DNA of 64,000 bases from Epinephelus fuscoguttatus. Taxonomy: Eukaryota > Chordata > Actinopteri > Perciformes > Serranidae. Position numbers and translations under genes: made by a program. Within the stretch, counting starts at the first letter, position 1. Each line of letters starts with the position of its first letter. The notes under the pieces were generated by a model. It had not been told where the DNA came from. It searched no databases and saw only the letters and a list, made by a program, of their open reading frames with translations. The DNA is taken from assembly GCF_011397635.1 (NCBI RefSeq), contig NC_064755.1:38298059-38362058 (forward strand). Reading direction: 5' to 3'. Shown here piece after piece: positions 11,301-19,680 of the stretch.

Positions 11301-14300
11301 AGTGGTCTGCAATGTATCATGAAGTCAACCCAAGCTGTGAAAACTGTAATGCTGCCTCACTGTGTACTGTTTATTGTAACCATGTCTTTGTCTCCATCTG
11401 TCTGTGTCTCCATCTGTCTGTGTCTCCGTCTGTCTGTGTCTTCGTCTGTCTGTCTCAGGCATGTTCTTGGCTGATTTATTTGAGAAATACTTCATCTCAC
11501 CTTCTCTCGTAACTGTGCTCCGATTGTTTCGTGTTGGACGTATGCTCCCTCTCATTCGCTTTAGCAGGGGTATCCGGAAGCTGTTATTTGCCTTCATGAT
11601 GTCACTTCCTGCCTTCATCAACATTGGCCTCCTCCTCTTCATTATCATGTTCACCTCCTCTCTCTTTGGCATGTTTAACTTTGCCTATGCGAGGAGAGGG
11701 GCAGCGATTGATGACATGACGAACTTTGAAACGTTTTGGAACAGCATGAGCTGTTTGTTTGTGATGACCACGACAGCGTCATGGGGTGGTCTGCTGCTTC
11801 CATTGATGACCACGCCGCCAGACTGTGACCCCCACATGGAGCACCCAGGATCCACAGTCAAAGGGGACTGCAGCAACACAACAGTCGCCATCATCTTCTT
11901 CGTCATCCACATCATCCTGTCCTTTCTGCTGGTGGTCCACCTGTTTGTCGCTGTTGTCCTGCAGACCCTCAAGTCAGAGGACGGAGAGCCACTGAGTGAC
12001 GATGAACTCCAGATGTTTTATGAAACCTGGAGAAAGTTTGACCCCGAAGCCTCGCAGTTCATATCCTACAGGTGAGTCCAAACTACTACTATGGTTAAAT
12101 GTGATAAGCCCAAAGGACTGGATGGAGGCCATCGTCAAAACATGCTCACATGTGCAGCGCACACTATCAGGTTATGGAAAAAGTATTTCCTGTTGTAGGG
12201 ATGAATAATGTCGTGTATTAAGGGTTATCATGTCCACCTCATCAGAAACTGGCGAGGTATAAAGAGGAATATTGGATTTCTCCACAACGCTAACTTTTTA
12301 GCGCATTAGCTTACATTAGCTTCAATAGCAAAACAAACTGGAGGAAACTGTTCAAGTGTCTGACACTTGAACAGTTTCTTTTGCACTTTGAGCCCTATCT
12401 CTGAGTTGTTCATGATGAAATAAAGTGGCTAAGACCAAAATTGTGACGATGGCTCCTTTTCGGAGAATTTGTCTTTGCCCTGCCTGGCTTAACACTGCTG
12501 CCTATGGCCATGTGTGAACCTGTCCTAAACCACCCTAAACGTTCATTTTCAAAGCCATGAAACTCACCGAGTGGTCAGTGGTGTTTGTTGATGTTCTGAC
12601 ATAAAAATTGTAGCAAACTGTGGTTTCCATGATGATTTATTTGACATTATGTCTAATCCACTGATTTTCTATAGAAGCCTCATTGCCGTTTGTAGTAATC
12701 CGCCACCGGAAACAGAAAGGGGGTTGTTTACGACAAGGTTGTAGTCATTGTAGTCTTTTAGCTCAACGAAAGTGCCGGTTCGACAGTGCTGTGTGCGCTC
12801 CTGGAGGAAGAACAAGAACGAACAAAAACGTTTTGTAATAAGTTTAAACACCTGCACAATGGATTACTCGCTTGTAAACAACCTTTGCAGTACGATGCCT
12901 TTGAACACAATGCCAACCTTCTTCTTCTGCTTCTTCTCTGTGTCCCATTACATTGCAATGGTTTCCTGCTGGTTGGCGACACCCACGTAAAGGAGCATTA
13001 TCGCCATCAAGTGGGCTGGAGTGTGTAACGTTTCAGGGTCAAACGAACGATCAAGCGGAAGTTTACACACAGGTGTGAGGCAGCTGAAAAAATAGTTCCA
13101 CAATCCAGATGTAGAGCAAAAACACGGATGGAAACCACAGTTTGCTACGATTTTTATGTCAGAACATCAACGAACACCACTGACCACTCGGTGAGTTTCA
13201 TGGCTTTGAAAACGAACGTTTAGGGTGGTTTTAGGACATGTTCACACATGGCCATAGGCAGCAGTGTTAAGCCAGGCAGGGGAAAGCCAAATTCTCCGAA
13301 AAGGAGCAATCTGTTTGCCTCCAGCTAAGCCCAGCCCACCAAAAACCATCATACTGTTGTTTACTAACAGTAAAAGGGTCTGTTGGGTTCTAATGCATTG
13401 TACAGTAGAGTCATATTCATGAGTACAGATCTGTTCTGTGTTCCACAGTAAGCTGTCAGATTTCTGCGACTCTCTGAAGGATCCTCTGAGGATTCCAAAA
13501 CCAAACTCCATTAAACTAATCCACATGGATCTGCCTCTTATGCCTGGAGACAAAATCCACTGTGTGGACGTCCTTTTCGCACTCTCCACGCAGGTAACAT
13601 CACCTGATAAATCATCATTAATATTATTATTATTATTATTATTATTACTGTTGTTGTTGTTATTAATGTTATTATTATTCTGTATGCGTGCAGGTGTTAG
13701 GTTACTCTGGACAGGCGGACACTCTGAAAGCCAGAATTGAGGAAAAGTTCGTAGACAACCCATCCAAGGTTCTATTCTATTCTATTCTATTCTATTCTAT
13801 TCTATTCTATTCTATCCATTTGAATTGTGTACTGTTCTGTAGCTGTTAGCAGATATCTTAACTGAACCCCAGAGTTTGGCCCCTCACATCCTACTTGTGC
13901 ATGTAGAGGGTGTTGTAATTTGCTCAGTCAAGAATTATGATAATGAGTTTAGATCTGTCGTCACAGTCAGGACAGTTTTATGTTTATTTTCTGTGTGAAC
14001 ACAAAAATCAATTTCAATCCCTGCAGCTCTGAATTTTGTCTGTTAGGCAGAAAATCAGGTGTCAAGTCTGAAGTTTTTAGGAGACAGTTTCAGGGGAGAC
14101 AAAGACATCCAGGCATGACTTTATCTGGAAAACCGTTTGAGAAGAACAGTGTTAATTCTAACAGCTATTTTAGATTTAGTCTTAGTCTCCAAACAAACAT
14201 GTTTATTCGTTTCAGTCACATTTTTGTCATTTTTATCCTTCCTAGTTTTAGTTGACGAAAATTCACGAGATTTTAGTCATTATGTTTTTTATCTTCAAAC

Positions 14301-15606
14301 TTATCCAGTTTAGTTTATCAGAAATTAGAATCAAGGTGTATAATAATTTCATTTAGACAAATTTTTCTACAACTACTAATAATTTCTGAACACTTACAAA
14401 CTGTCATTTCTCCAGCAGAGTTTGACACATTTAAATGTTGATTTACGAGCACACACTTGCTGATCGTCATTTGAAAAGCTCAACATCTCTCTATTTAGGT
14501 TTTTAAAAACTTTGACGACACAGATATCTAATCTGAGACAACTATTTGTCCCCAGGTTCACTGTAAACTGTGACTTATTGATCTCACTGTTAAGAGGCAG
14601 TAAAATAACTTAAGTGAAGCCTGAATTCTTTCTTCATCTGCAACATGTTAGTCTGGAGGTTTAAACTCGTGTCCTTTCACAGAGTCGGTGATTCAAACTA
14701 AACTTTCATCTCTGTCAGAGAAAGCTGATCTGAGTTCAGACTGTTAACTTACAGCACAGCTACACTCACAGATAACTGAGTCTCCTACCTGCCTGTCAAA
14801 CACCATCAATCCATAAACCTTTTCCCAAACAGTGAGGACTGAGTGGAGTTTCACAGGTATCAGCTGTGAAGTCCGGCGGCCGGTGGCTGCTTGCTCCGCT
14901 GCCATTCAGCAGCTAACATGGGGAGCTAGCTGCTAACAGCCAGCACTGCAACTAACAAACTCCACAAATCCATTCAGCAACTCCACCATCCAGTCAGACA
15001 CACACAGCTGACTATTTGCTGTTGAATTACAGCTCACAGCTGACACTGCTCCAGTGTGAATGTTTTTGCTAGTGAAACATCCTGGTGCAGACTATTTACT
15101 GGAGTTCACCAGCCTGTCACTCATGCTGTATTTGAAGATAATTGTAAGCACGGCTGTTCTCAGCTTTCAATGTCCAATAGTCCACCATGAACATCTCTGT
15201 CTTGTCTCGTCAGCGAAAGTGAAGCATAGATTTCGTCTTGGTTTTTAATATCAAGATCTATTTTTAACACGTCATCGTCTCATTTTTGTCATGGAAAAAA
15301 GGTAACTGACAAAAAAGCGTTGCCATAGTTTTCGAAATAAACACAGGAGGAAACATCATTATCGTGTCCCCCCACCTTCTGACACCAAACCTGCACCGCC
15401 CCTAACATACAGTTATTGATTATCATTACCTCCAGGTGTCGCATGAACCAAACAGCAGCACTCTGCAGGGGAAACAGGAAGACGTGGCGGCAGCAGTGAT
15501 CCAGAGAGCGTACAGGAAACACATTCTGCAGCACAGAGGTGCAGAGGAGCCGGCAGTGGAGTCTGTGAACGGGGGTGGTGGTGTTTCAGGTGGAGCCTTA
15601 CAGTAA
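566..15606 (+). CDS. Voltage-gated sodium channel alpha subunit, 3' half (partial gene)
   Basis: This is the pore-forming subunit of a plasma-membrane voltage-gated Na+ channel; only domains III-IV and the C-terminus lie in the window. Exons read by eye: 566-641, 764-918, 1561-1734, 1977-2099, 3256-3540, 4809-4862, 4957-5092, 5479-5573, 7657-7927, 11459-12071, 13449-13593, 13694-13768, 15436-15606. They total 2,373 nt (791 codons including TAA), and every junction keeps frame. Nav hallmarks are present: AWCWLDFLI in DIII S3, LRTLRAL in DIII S4, FAGKFYYC in DIII S5-P, FFTLNFFI in DIII S6, TEEQ after the inactivation particle, the MSLPA motif in DIV S4-S5, PPDCDP and VKGDC in the DIV loop, and an IQ-type motif VIQRAYRKH. 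No stop or frameshift was seen, so it looks functional although divergent. It could be a fast-evolving scn4/scn5-like paralogue or a NaX-like channel; the name is left open. The 5' half, including DI and DII, lies upstream of the window. Confidence 0.9.
764..4862 (+). CDS. scn domain III (six exons, S1 to pore)
   Basis: Exons 764-918 (S1), 1561-1734 (S2-S3), 1977-2099 (S3-S4), 3256-3540 (S4-S5 to S5 and the extracellular turret) and 4809-4862 (pore helix and filter) match the order and phases of other Nav genes; exon 4957-5092 then encodes S6. S4 reads [16 protein letters not shown]. The usual pattern has K at the first position and R at the fourth; here these are Q and G. The turret has possible N-glycosylation sites (FNET, NNRT, MNFT). 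The pore exon reads [18 protein letters not shown]. Aligned to the Nav pattern ATFKGWxDIMYAAVD, the filter lysine is serine, the next glycine is aspartate and the tryptophan is phenylalanine. The donor after SRW (GTTGGT) is weak. Confidence 0.87.
1008..1235 (+). repeat. tRNA-derived SINE head (fragment)
   Basis: The stretch AGTTCACCTGGTAGAGCGGG, followed by TGCTCCATGTAC, matches the A-box-bearing 5' end of tRNA-derived SINEs that are common in fish. The rest to about 1,235 is non-coding and unassigned. It sits in the intron between scn exons 764-918 and 1561-1734; nothing else was seen in that intron. Confidence 0.5.
2216..2316. repeat. 3' end of an L2-like LINE (tail fragment)
   Basis: An (ATCA)n run is followed by TTTTATTTATAAAGCCC and a short unique stretch ending CATACGACATCCCT. 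The same ATCA-rich tail and TTTTATTTATAAAGCC motif occur at the 3' end of the LINE copy at 23,270, so this looks like a short, severely 5'-truncated insertion of the same family. It directly abuts the 38-bp minisatellite. Confidence 0.65.
2318..3250. repeat. 38-bp minisatellite built on a splice-acceptor-like unit
   Basis: About two dozen imperfect copies of a pyrimidine-rich unit of about 38 bp, each roughly a pyrimidine tract, TCTGTGCAG, GTCCTTACCTGTCTC. The array runs directly into the real acceptor (CCTGTCTGTGTGCAG, ending 3255) of the DIII S4-S5 exon, which looks like the last, diverged copy. Every full unit therefore presents a polypyrimidine tract and a CAG or AAG. The + strand frame that enters the exon is open from about 2,380 to 3,540. 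Confidence 0.9.
3541..4808. repeat. scn intron with an inverted partner of the 62.5-kb repeat
   Basis: No exon was seen. From about 4,040 to 4,320 the sequence is the reverse complement of a block near 62,515-62,760: GAGGAAAGCCTGAGGCAG, AATGACAAACAGAAATGACA and CAGGCCAGAGCAGTTTAAA all recur there. This marks a dispersed repeat of unknown class with copies in the scn intron and in the second crystallin gene. The rest is unique AT-rich intron. Confidence 0.65.
5101..5396. repeat. (CA)n / (GACA)n compound microsatellite
   Basis: About 300 bp of interrupted CACA and GACAGACA repeats lie in the intron directly after the DIII S6 exon, starting 8 nt past its donor. Long antisense open frames here (Cys/Val/Leu/Ser-rich) are artefacts of the repeat. 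Confidence 0.92.
5479..5573 (+). CDS. scn DIII-DIV linker exon (inactivation gate)
   Basis: The exon encodes [14 protein letters not shown], then a basic stretch ending RAVPRPQ. In fast-inactivating Nav channels this loop carries the IFM particle that plugs the pore; here the third residue is isoleucine (IFI). The downstream Pro-Arg-Pro motif that leads into domain IV is kept. The acceptor is CTCTGCAG and the donor GTGGGT. Length (95 nt) and phase fit its neighbours: it takes one base from 4957-5092 and ends in phase 0. Confidence 0.88.
6579..7039. mobile_element. Solo LTR (461 bp) with 5-bp target-site duplication
   Basis: The segment begins TGTCAC and ends GTTACA, the TGT...ACA ends of an LTR, and is flanked on both sides by CAAAA (6574-6578 and 7040-7044). 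A TATA-like TATTTAAG is inside. There is no internal retroelement coding region, so this is a solo LTR left by recombination. A 5-bp duplication fits Gypsy-like elements. It lies in the scn intron between the inactivation-gate exon and DIV S1. Confidence 0.75.
7657..12071 (+). CDS. scn domain IV (two exons)
   Basis: Exon 7657-7927 (271 nt) encodes DIV S1 to S3. Exon 11459-12071 encodes the rest of S3, S4, S5, pore, S6 and the EF-hand-like start of the C-terminus ([20 protein letters not shown]). S4 reads [19 protein letters not shown]: the usual fourth arginine is proline, while the later basic positions are kept. The DIV filter alanine is kept in TTTASWGG. The S6 region keeps the usual spacing ([18 protein letters not shown]). 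The acceptor of the second exon sits in a short (CTGTCTGTGTCT)-type array. The intervening 3.5-kb intron is full of mobile elements. Confidence 0.9.
8130..9060. repeat. Repeat-derived intron sequence, MITE-like
   Basis: The GGGTTTAAGCCTGAAGGGCT run near 8,142 and the TGCTATCACACCTGCCCTGT run near 8,833 both look like parts of common teleost DNA-transposon-derived repeats. Boundaries and duplications could not be defined. There is no exon in this stretch. Confidence 0.4.
9177..9718. mobile_element. MITE with subterminal TTGGTCCGAC repeats
   Basis: The left end carries two direct copies of CCCATTGGTCCGAC (about 9,187-9,217). The right end carries the reverse complement GTCGGACCAATGGG, also repeated (about 9,675-9,700), and closes with CCCCCTCAT against ATGAGGG on the left. 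The inside has no transposase. It is a non-autonomous inverted-repeat element in the scn DIV intron. Confidence 0.7.
10082..10989. mobile_element. MITE with 22-bp terminal inverted repeats
   Basis: The left end is GAGTAAAGCGAGATTTATAC and TT (10082-10103); the right end is its exact reverse complement at 10968-10989. About 900 bp in all, without a transposase frame. A block containing ACAATGTAAAATGCCATAGG and then CTTGTGCTAATA occurs twice inside, near 10,405 and 10,616, so the element holds an internal direct repeat. No clear target-site duplication was found. Confidence 0.75.
11088..11275 (+). repeat. SINE
   Basis: The sequence has the layout of a common teleost SINE: a tRNA-like head (GGCAGCTGTGGCTGTGTAGG then TAGAGTGGGTC), a middle with AGTGTCCTTGAGCAACACAC, and the tail GTGTGAATGGGTGAATGAAA ... 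TTTGATATAAATATTTAAATG. It lies in the scn intron upstream of the main DIV exon, about 180 bp before its acceptor. Confidence 0.75.
12452..13307. mobile_element. Fold-back element with 180-bp inverted arms
   Basis: The left arm 12452-12630 (starts GCTCCTTTTCGGAGAA) is matched by its near-perfect reverse complement at 13128-13307 (ends TTCTCCGAAAAGGAGC). The spacer is about 500 bp. It sits in the novel C-terminal intron of the sodium channel gene, between exons 11459-12071 and 13449-13593. No transposase was seen, so it is a non-autonomous long-TIR element. Confidence 0.85.
13449..15606 (+). CDS. scn C-terminal exons with IQ motif and stop
   Basis: Three small exons complete the protein: 13449-13593 ([19 protein letters not shown] ... 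[10 protein letters not shown]), 13694-13768 ([19 protein letters not shown]) and 15436-15606, which contains the calmodulin-binding IQ-type motif ([17 protein letters not shown]) and stops at TAA 15604-15606. In the vertebrate Nav genes I know, everything after DIV S3 is one exon, so these introns are unusual. The intron between the first two exons is only 100 nt and largely ATT repeats. The tail after the IQ motif is short, about 30 residues, ending VSGGALQ. Confidence 0.82.
13616..13814. repeat. (ATT)n and (TTCTA)n microsatellites flanking a small scn exon
   Basis: An ATT/GTT-rich run at about 13,616-13,665 fills most of a 100-nt intron. A pure (TTCTA)n run starts at the donor of exon 13694-13768 and continues to about 13,814; the donor itself (GTTCTA) is part of the pentanucleotide repeat. 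Confidence 0.9.
13815..15435. repeat. scn intron with a copy of a repeat shared with celsr1
   Basis: The block from about 14,940 to 15,345 is a diverged copy of sequence in a celsr1 intron at about 43,815-44,053 plus 45,154-45,285: GCAACTAACAAACTCCACAA, TAGTGAAACATCCTGGTGCA and CGTCATCGTCTCATTTT are in both. The scn copy lacks the transposon present in the celsr1 copy, so it preserves the empty site (ATA at 15226-15228). The rest of the intron shows no exon. Confidence 0.8.
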
Positions 15607-18600
15607 GTCTCTCCCCCACGCTGTTCTGACGTCCTGCCAGATGAGAACCTGAGGGAGTCTATCATCAGTCTGGACCGCACCTGTGGACCGAGCTCTTAGG
15701 TCAGAGACAACACAACTGGAGTTAAAGTTTGCTGCGGACAGCTTCGTTCTGTGCTCTACATCTGTCTCTAAGAAAAGTTTTTATTACTGCGTCGTTAATT
15801 CCTGTGTGTCCTAACAGAGCTCAGTCTGTGCAGAGACATCCCAGGTGATGTTAAACTTCACAATCAACTACTAATCCAGGTTACTATAACATGTACACAA
15901 CATTTATTATTAATATATCTCAAAAATGTATGATTGTAGATGCTTGGTCCAGGACCAGGTGATATCAGAAAAAAATTCTGACACTGATCAGCATCTCTGT
16001 TGATCCCACATTCTTTGTTTTCTGCCTTTTTGTTTCCACACTGCTTACTCACGTAATTACACTCTGGAGGGAAGAAAGATTACAGATGTTTCTTAAAAAG
16101 ATGCATTTATACTTTTTCCAGTGTCAGGGATTGGCCTCCTCCTGATGTTTGATGTCACTAAAAACAACTCAGAGCTCTTATTATGAGCCAGAATTAAAAA
16201 TATTTCAGACAAAGTATTCAGTGAGACAGAAAGATGCATCTTTTACACCTGAACAAGAAAAACGTTTGTTTTATTGTTTCATTTGTTGGAATCAGTCTGT
16301 TTTACAGCAGACTGATTAAAAAACACACATTATTTGACAGTGCTAGTACCATGAAAGGTTTCCTCACAACACCCGGACTTTATTTTGAAAATAACAAAAC
16401 TTTACTCTTAAAATATTATGACTTTATTCTGGAAATATGATGACTCCACTCTGAAAATATTTCCCCTTCATACTGGAAATATTACAACTTTGCTCTGGAA
16501 ATAAGATTTTATTCTGAAAATATTACAACCTTATTATGGAGATATTTTGAATTTATTCAGAATATATTATGACAATACTCTGGAGGAATTAAAACTTTTA
16601 AGATTTTTTTATTTTAAACTAACTGCACAAAAAAAAGAACAGCAGCATTAATTGTAACATCAGCATATCAAACTAACATCATTATTAAAGTAATGTAAGC
16701 ATTAAAAAAACAAACAAGCATTTCTTTTGAAAGTGATGTTGGCGGGAAGAAAACTAACAGTAATTCAATAATATAAGCATTAAAAATGGAAATTAACATT
16801 AAAAATAAAATGTTACAGGTATCGGCAACCTTAGCATCATTTCCACCAAACACTTTGGGTATAGTACCTTTGGAACCAACAGTAACCCTTCAGACATGGT
16901 ACCTAGACCCCAGTGTTTCCACCACAAACAGTACTCTTAAATGTGGTTGTTGTCACTCACTGCTCCGTCCAGCACTCACTGTATTTCCTCATCACCGGTA
17001 ACACAGAGGGAAGTCTGCACCTCGTTTATTGTCCACAGAACGAGGCTGCACGCCAGGCTTTGAATGAATGTAGGTATTGTCCGTCTCCAGAATGCAGGAA
17101 ATCACATCTACCACATCCAAAATGTTCTGGGGGAGGACCGCCAGACCCCCACTATACCACCATTATCTCTCTCTGTATGGTATTTGTATGTAAGGCATTA
17201 GGCCCTATCCATCTCCAGCAGGCGCCCAGAAATCCGTTAGGATGAGGGGGATCAGGATCACATCTACCAAATTAGTTGACAAACAAAAATTTTATGTGTC
17301 TGTCTAAACAACAAAATTGTGGTCGACCCTACTGAATCTCACTCCAAGGTTTTTTTGAAAAGTTGACAGCCCTGCAGTTTACTAATAAAACTCTCCACAG
17401 TATGAACAGTGGTTACATGAGCCTCAAAACCAGCCACAACTCAGCCCTGAGCAGAGTGACTGTCCTCTACTGACCAATCAGACTGCAGTGTTCACAGCTC
17501 CACCTTTTAGTACCAGATCTGTGTGCTAGGTACCCCAACAGAGGGGATGGGGACGGTATGGAACGGTTTCATTGGTACCATCCCCAACTTTTCACAGTGG
17601 AAACAGAAAAAAAGCGACTGAACTGAACCGTACTGTACTTCTCAGTGGAAATGGGGCTCTTTATTACCAAAAGAGACTTTTAATGAAGGGAAAACAGCCT
17701 ATTAAGTCTAAATTAGCCTGTACTGACAGTGTAAATGAGCATTCATTCATGTTTTACAACAAGGTGGTGGAACTGCACAGGGCAATGATTATTATGATCA
17801 TTTGGTACTTTAACTTTGCAGAGCTGACAGTGAAAGCAAACCTATCTGTCCATGTGATACTAAACTCTCTATTTTATTCCAAGACTTACTTTTTTGGATT
17901 TGGCATCCAGAGCTAAGCAGCTAGGAAGACTCGAGACTCACCACTGCTATCAAGGTTCGGCGAAATTCCAAGGAATAGGTGCCGGGCAGTCGATGTGTTA
18001 CGCACATTTTAGTTGTTGAAAAGTTAAGACATTTTTTTATTTGGTATAGAGACTTGTTTAGGCCTACAACACTGATATATGATATATACCTGGATTAAAC
18101 ACCTGAGTGGTTCCTTTCTTATTAAAGTAGCTCCCAGTGAGGCCACCAGCTGCTGAACATGCATTAACCACAACATTAATTGTCTCTAGCTGATCGATTG
18201 ATTGATTATAGGTTATTAACGTCATGCTCTGACAATGTTTAACATGTGATTTAGCCAGATATTCTTGCACTGCTGTCAGAGTATCATGCAGAAACCCTGT
18301 GTCCCCATGTAAGAGATGAACAACTGAGCACTTCTTTATACTTTTTTATTTGATCTTTTTTACTGTATCTTGTTGTAGCCACAGTGTTGGTATATCGATG
18401 CTGTTTCTCTTTATATATAACTTTACACATTACACAAACTCAATAAATGGAGCTCAAAACATTTAATGTTGTCTGATCTTTATTTTACGACTCTAGTCAA
18501 GATATTTATAATTACGATTCTGTCTAATCATTTGATTAACTTTCATTGTATATTACAGAATTGTTTGATTTTATGATCTACGGATACATTGCTGCTTGAT

Positions 18601-19539
18601 TTTTTTTAACTGTCTTGCAAGGTGTCCTTGAGTGTCCTGAAAGGCGCCTATAAATATGATGCATTATTATTACTATTACTATTATTATTATTATAACAGA
18701 ATTTTTACAATTGACATTTTCTGCAAAAATATTGTTTCTGTTGCAAAAGTTGTACATTACCTTCTAATAACATAAATCAATTGATTTATGGCCAAAAAAA
18801 GACTGCATATTTAGTATTTTCAAGAACAATAAAGCTGCAGTGATATTCGTAGTTGAAATATAGCCAGTGATGCATGATGTCCAGCTTAGTGGACAGATGA
18901 TCAATTGTAATTTCCTCACAACATATAATCAATATTTGGAAAATTTAACTTCTGTACTACTCCTTAGATGTGACTTGATTTTTTCAGATTTTATTTACCT
19001 GTCAGGGTCTCCTATTACAGAAGGATTGGCAAGGTATTCTAGAGGGGCGCAACACTATTTGCATTGCTTTTGAGAGATTTGTGTTGCACTGACAACATTT
19101 GGCCAGTGGGTGGCAGTGTATGACATCATGCACTGTAGTGGCAAAAATGCAGTGATTTCATTCAACCCCATACATACAGAAGAGAAGTGAGCACAAGAGC
19201 TCCATCAGACGAAGTGATGCAAACCGTCCTGCTCCCTGTCATTTCAATGACCATCTCCTCTACGATTTCAGGGCATTAAATTGCCAAGAGGGGGAGGCAT
19301 GAAAAGAAAGATATGCCAAAGGGAGCTGTTCACATTCTCACATTTTCTGCTCTTAAATGGATACCATTATGTGCTGTTTTTTTGTTGTTGTTATTAGTAG
19401 TTTGTCACTTGTATTTTATAATGTATTGGTCCCGATCTTTCTGTTCTTTGAGTTCTTAACAATTTGTGAAAAATTTGTGTTTTAATTGTGCAAAATAAAT
19501 AAACTTGGCTGTAATAATCATTAGGCCATGATAACCCCC
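15607..19539. other. Intergenic region between scn and celsr1
   Basis: It holds the scn 3' UTR, whose end was not identified, and repeat-derived sequence. MITE-like material runs from about 16,845 to 17,660. A short repeat tail at about 18,590-18,705 (TCCTGAAAGGCGCCTATAAA followed by an ATT-rich tract) resembles the end of fish LINE/SINE families. AATAAA motifs occur near 18,442 and 18,828, but none can be tied to a transcript. No further coding sequence was seen on either strand. Confidence 0.6.
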
Positions 19540-19680
19540 CTCAGTTGCCCTAGGCGGGGCCCCGGGCCTCTGATTGGCTGGTCTCGGCCCTGGTGAGCAG
19601 CAGCTGGTGGGAGGATGAAAGTTTGAATCAGTGTGAGTGAACCATGGAGAGGAGGAGGAGGAGAGTTCAGTGACTCGGTC
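19540..19680 (+). promoter_or_regulatory. Candidate celsr1 promoter / 5' leader with uORF
   Basis: Base composition shifts sharply to GC-rich (GGCGGGGCCCCGGGCC near 19,553) just upstream of the start codon. An inverted CCAAT box (ATTGG, 19573-19577) lies about 105 nt before the ATG. No TATA box is present at a suitable spacing. A ten-codon upstream ORF (including stop) in good context (ACCATGG, 19644-19673) precedes the main start by 7 nt. The transcription start itself cannot be placed. Confidence 0.5.

Noticed and set aside
566..15606. Calcium channel or NALCN identity for the first gene
   Set aside because: [14 protein letters not shown], the IFx-TEEQ linker and the IQ-region layout are Nav-specific despite the filter change.
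19633..19680. In-frame extension of celsr1 upstream of 19681 beginning at GTG
   Set aside because: It lacks an ATG; the ATG at 19681 has good context and begins the signal peptide.
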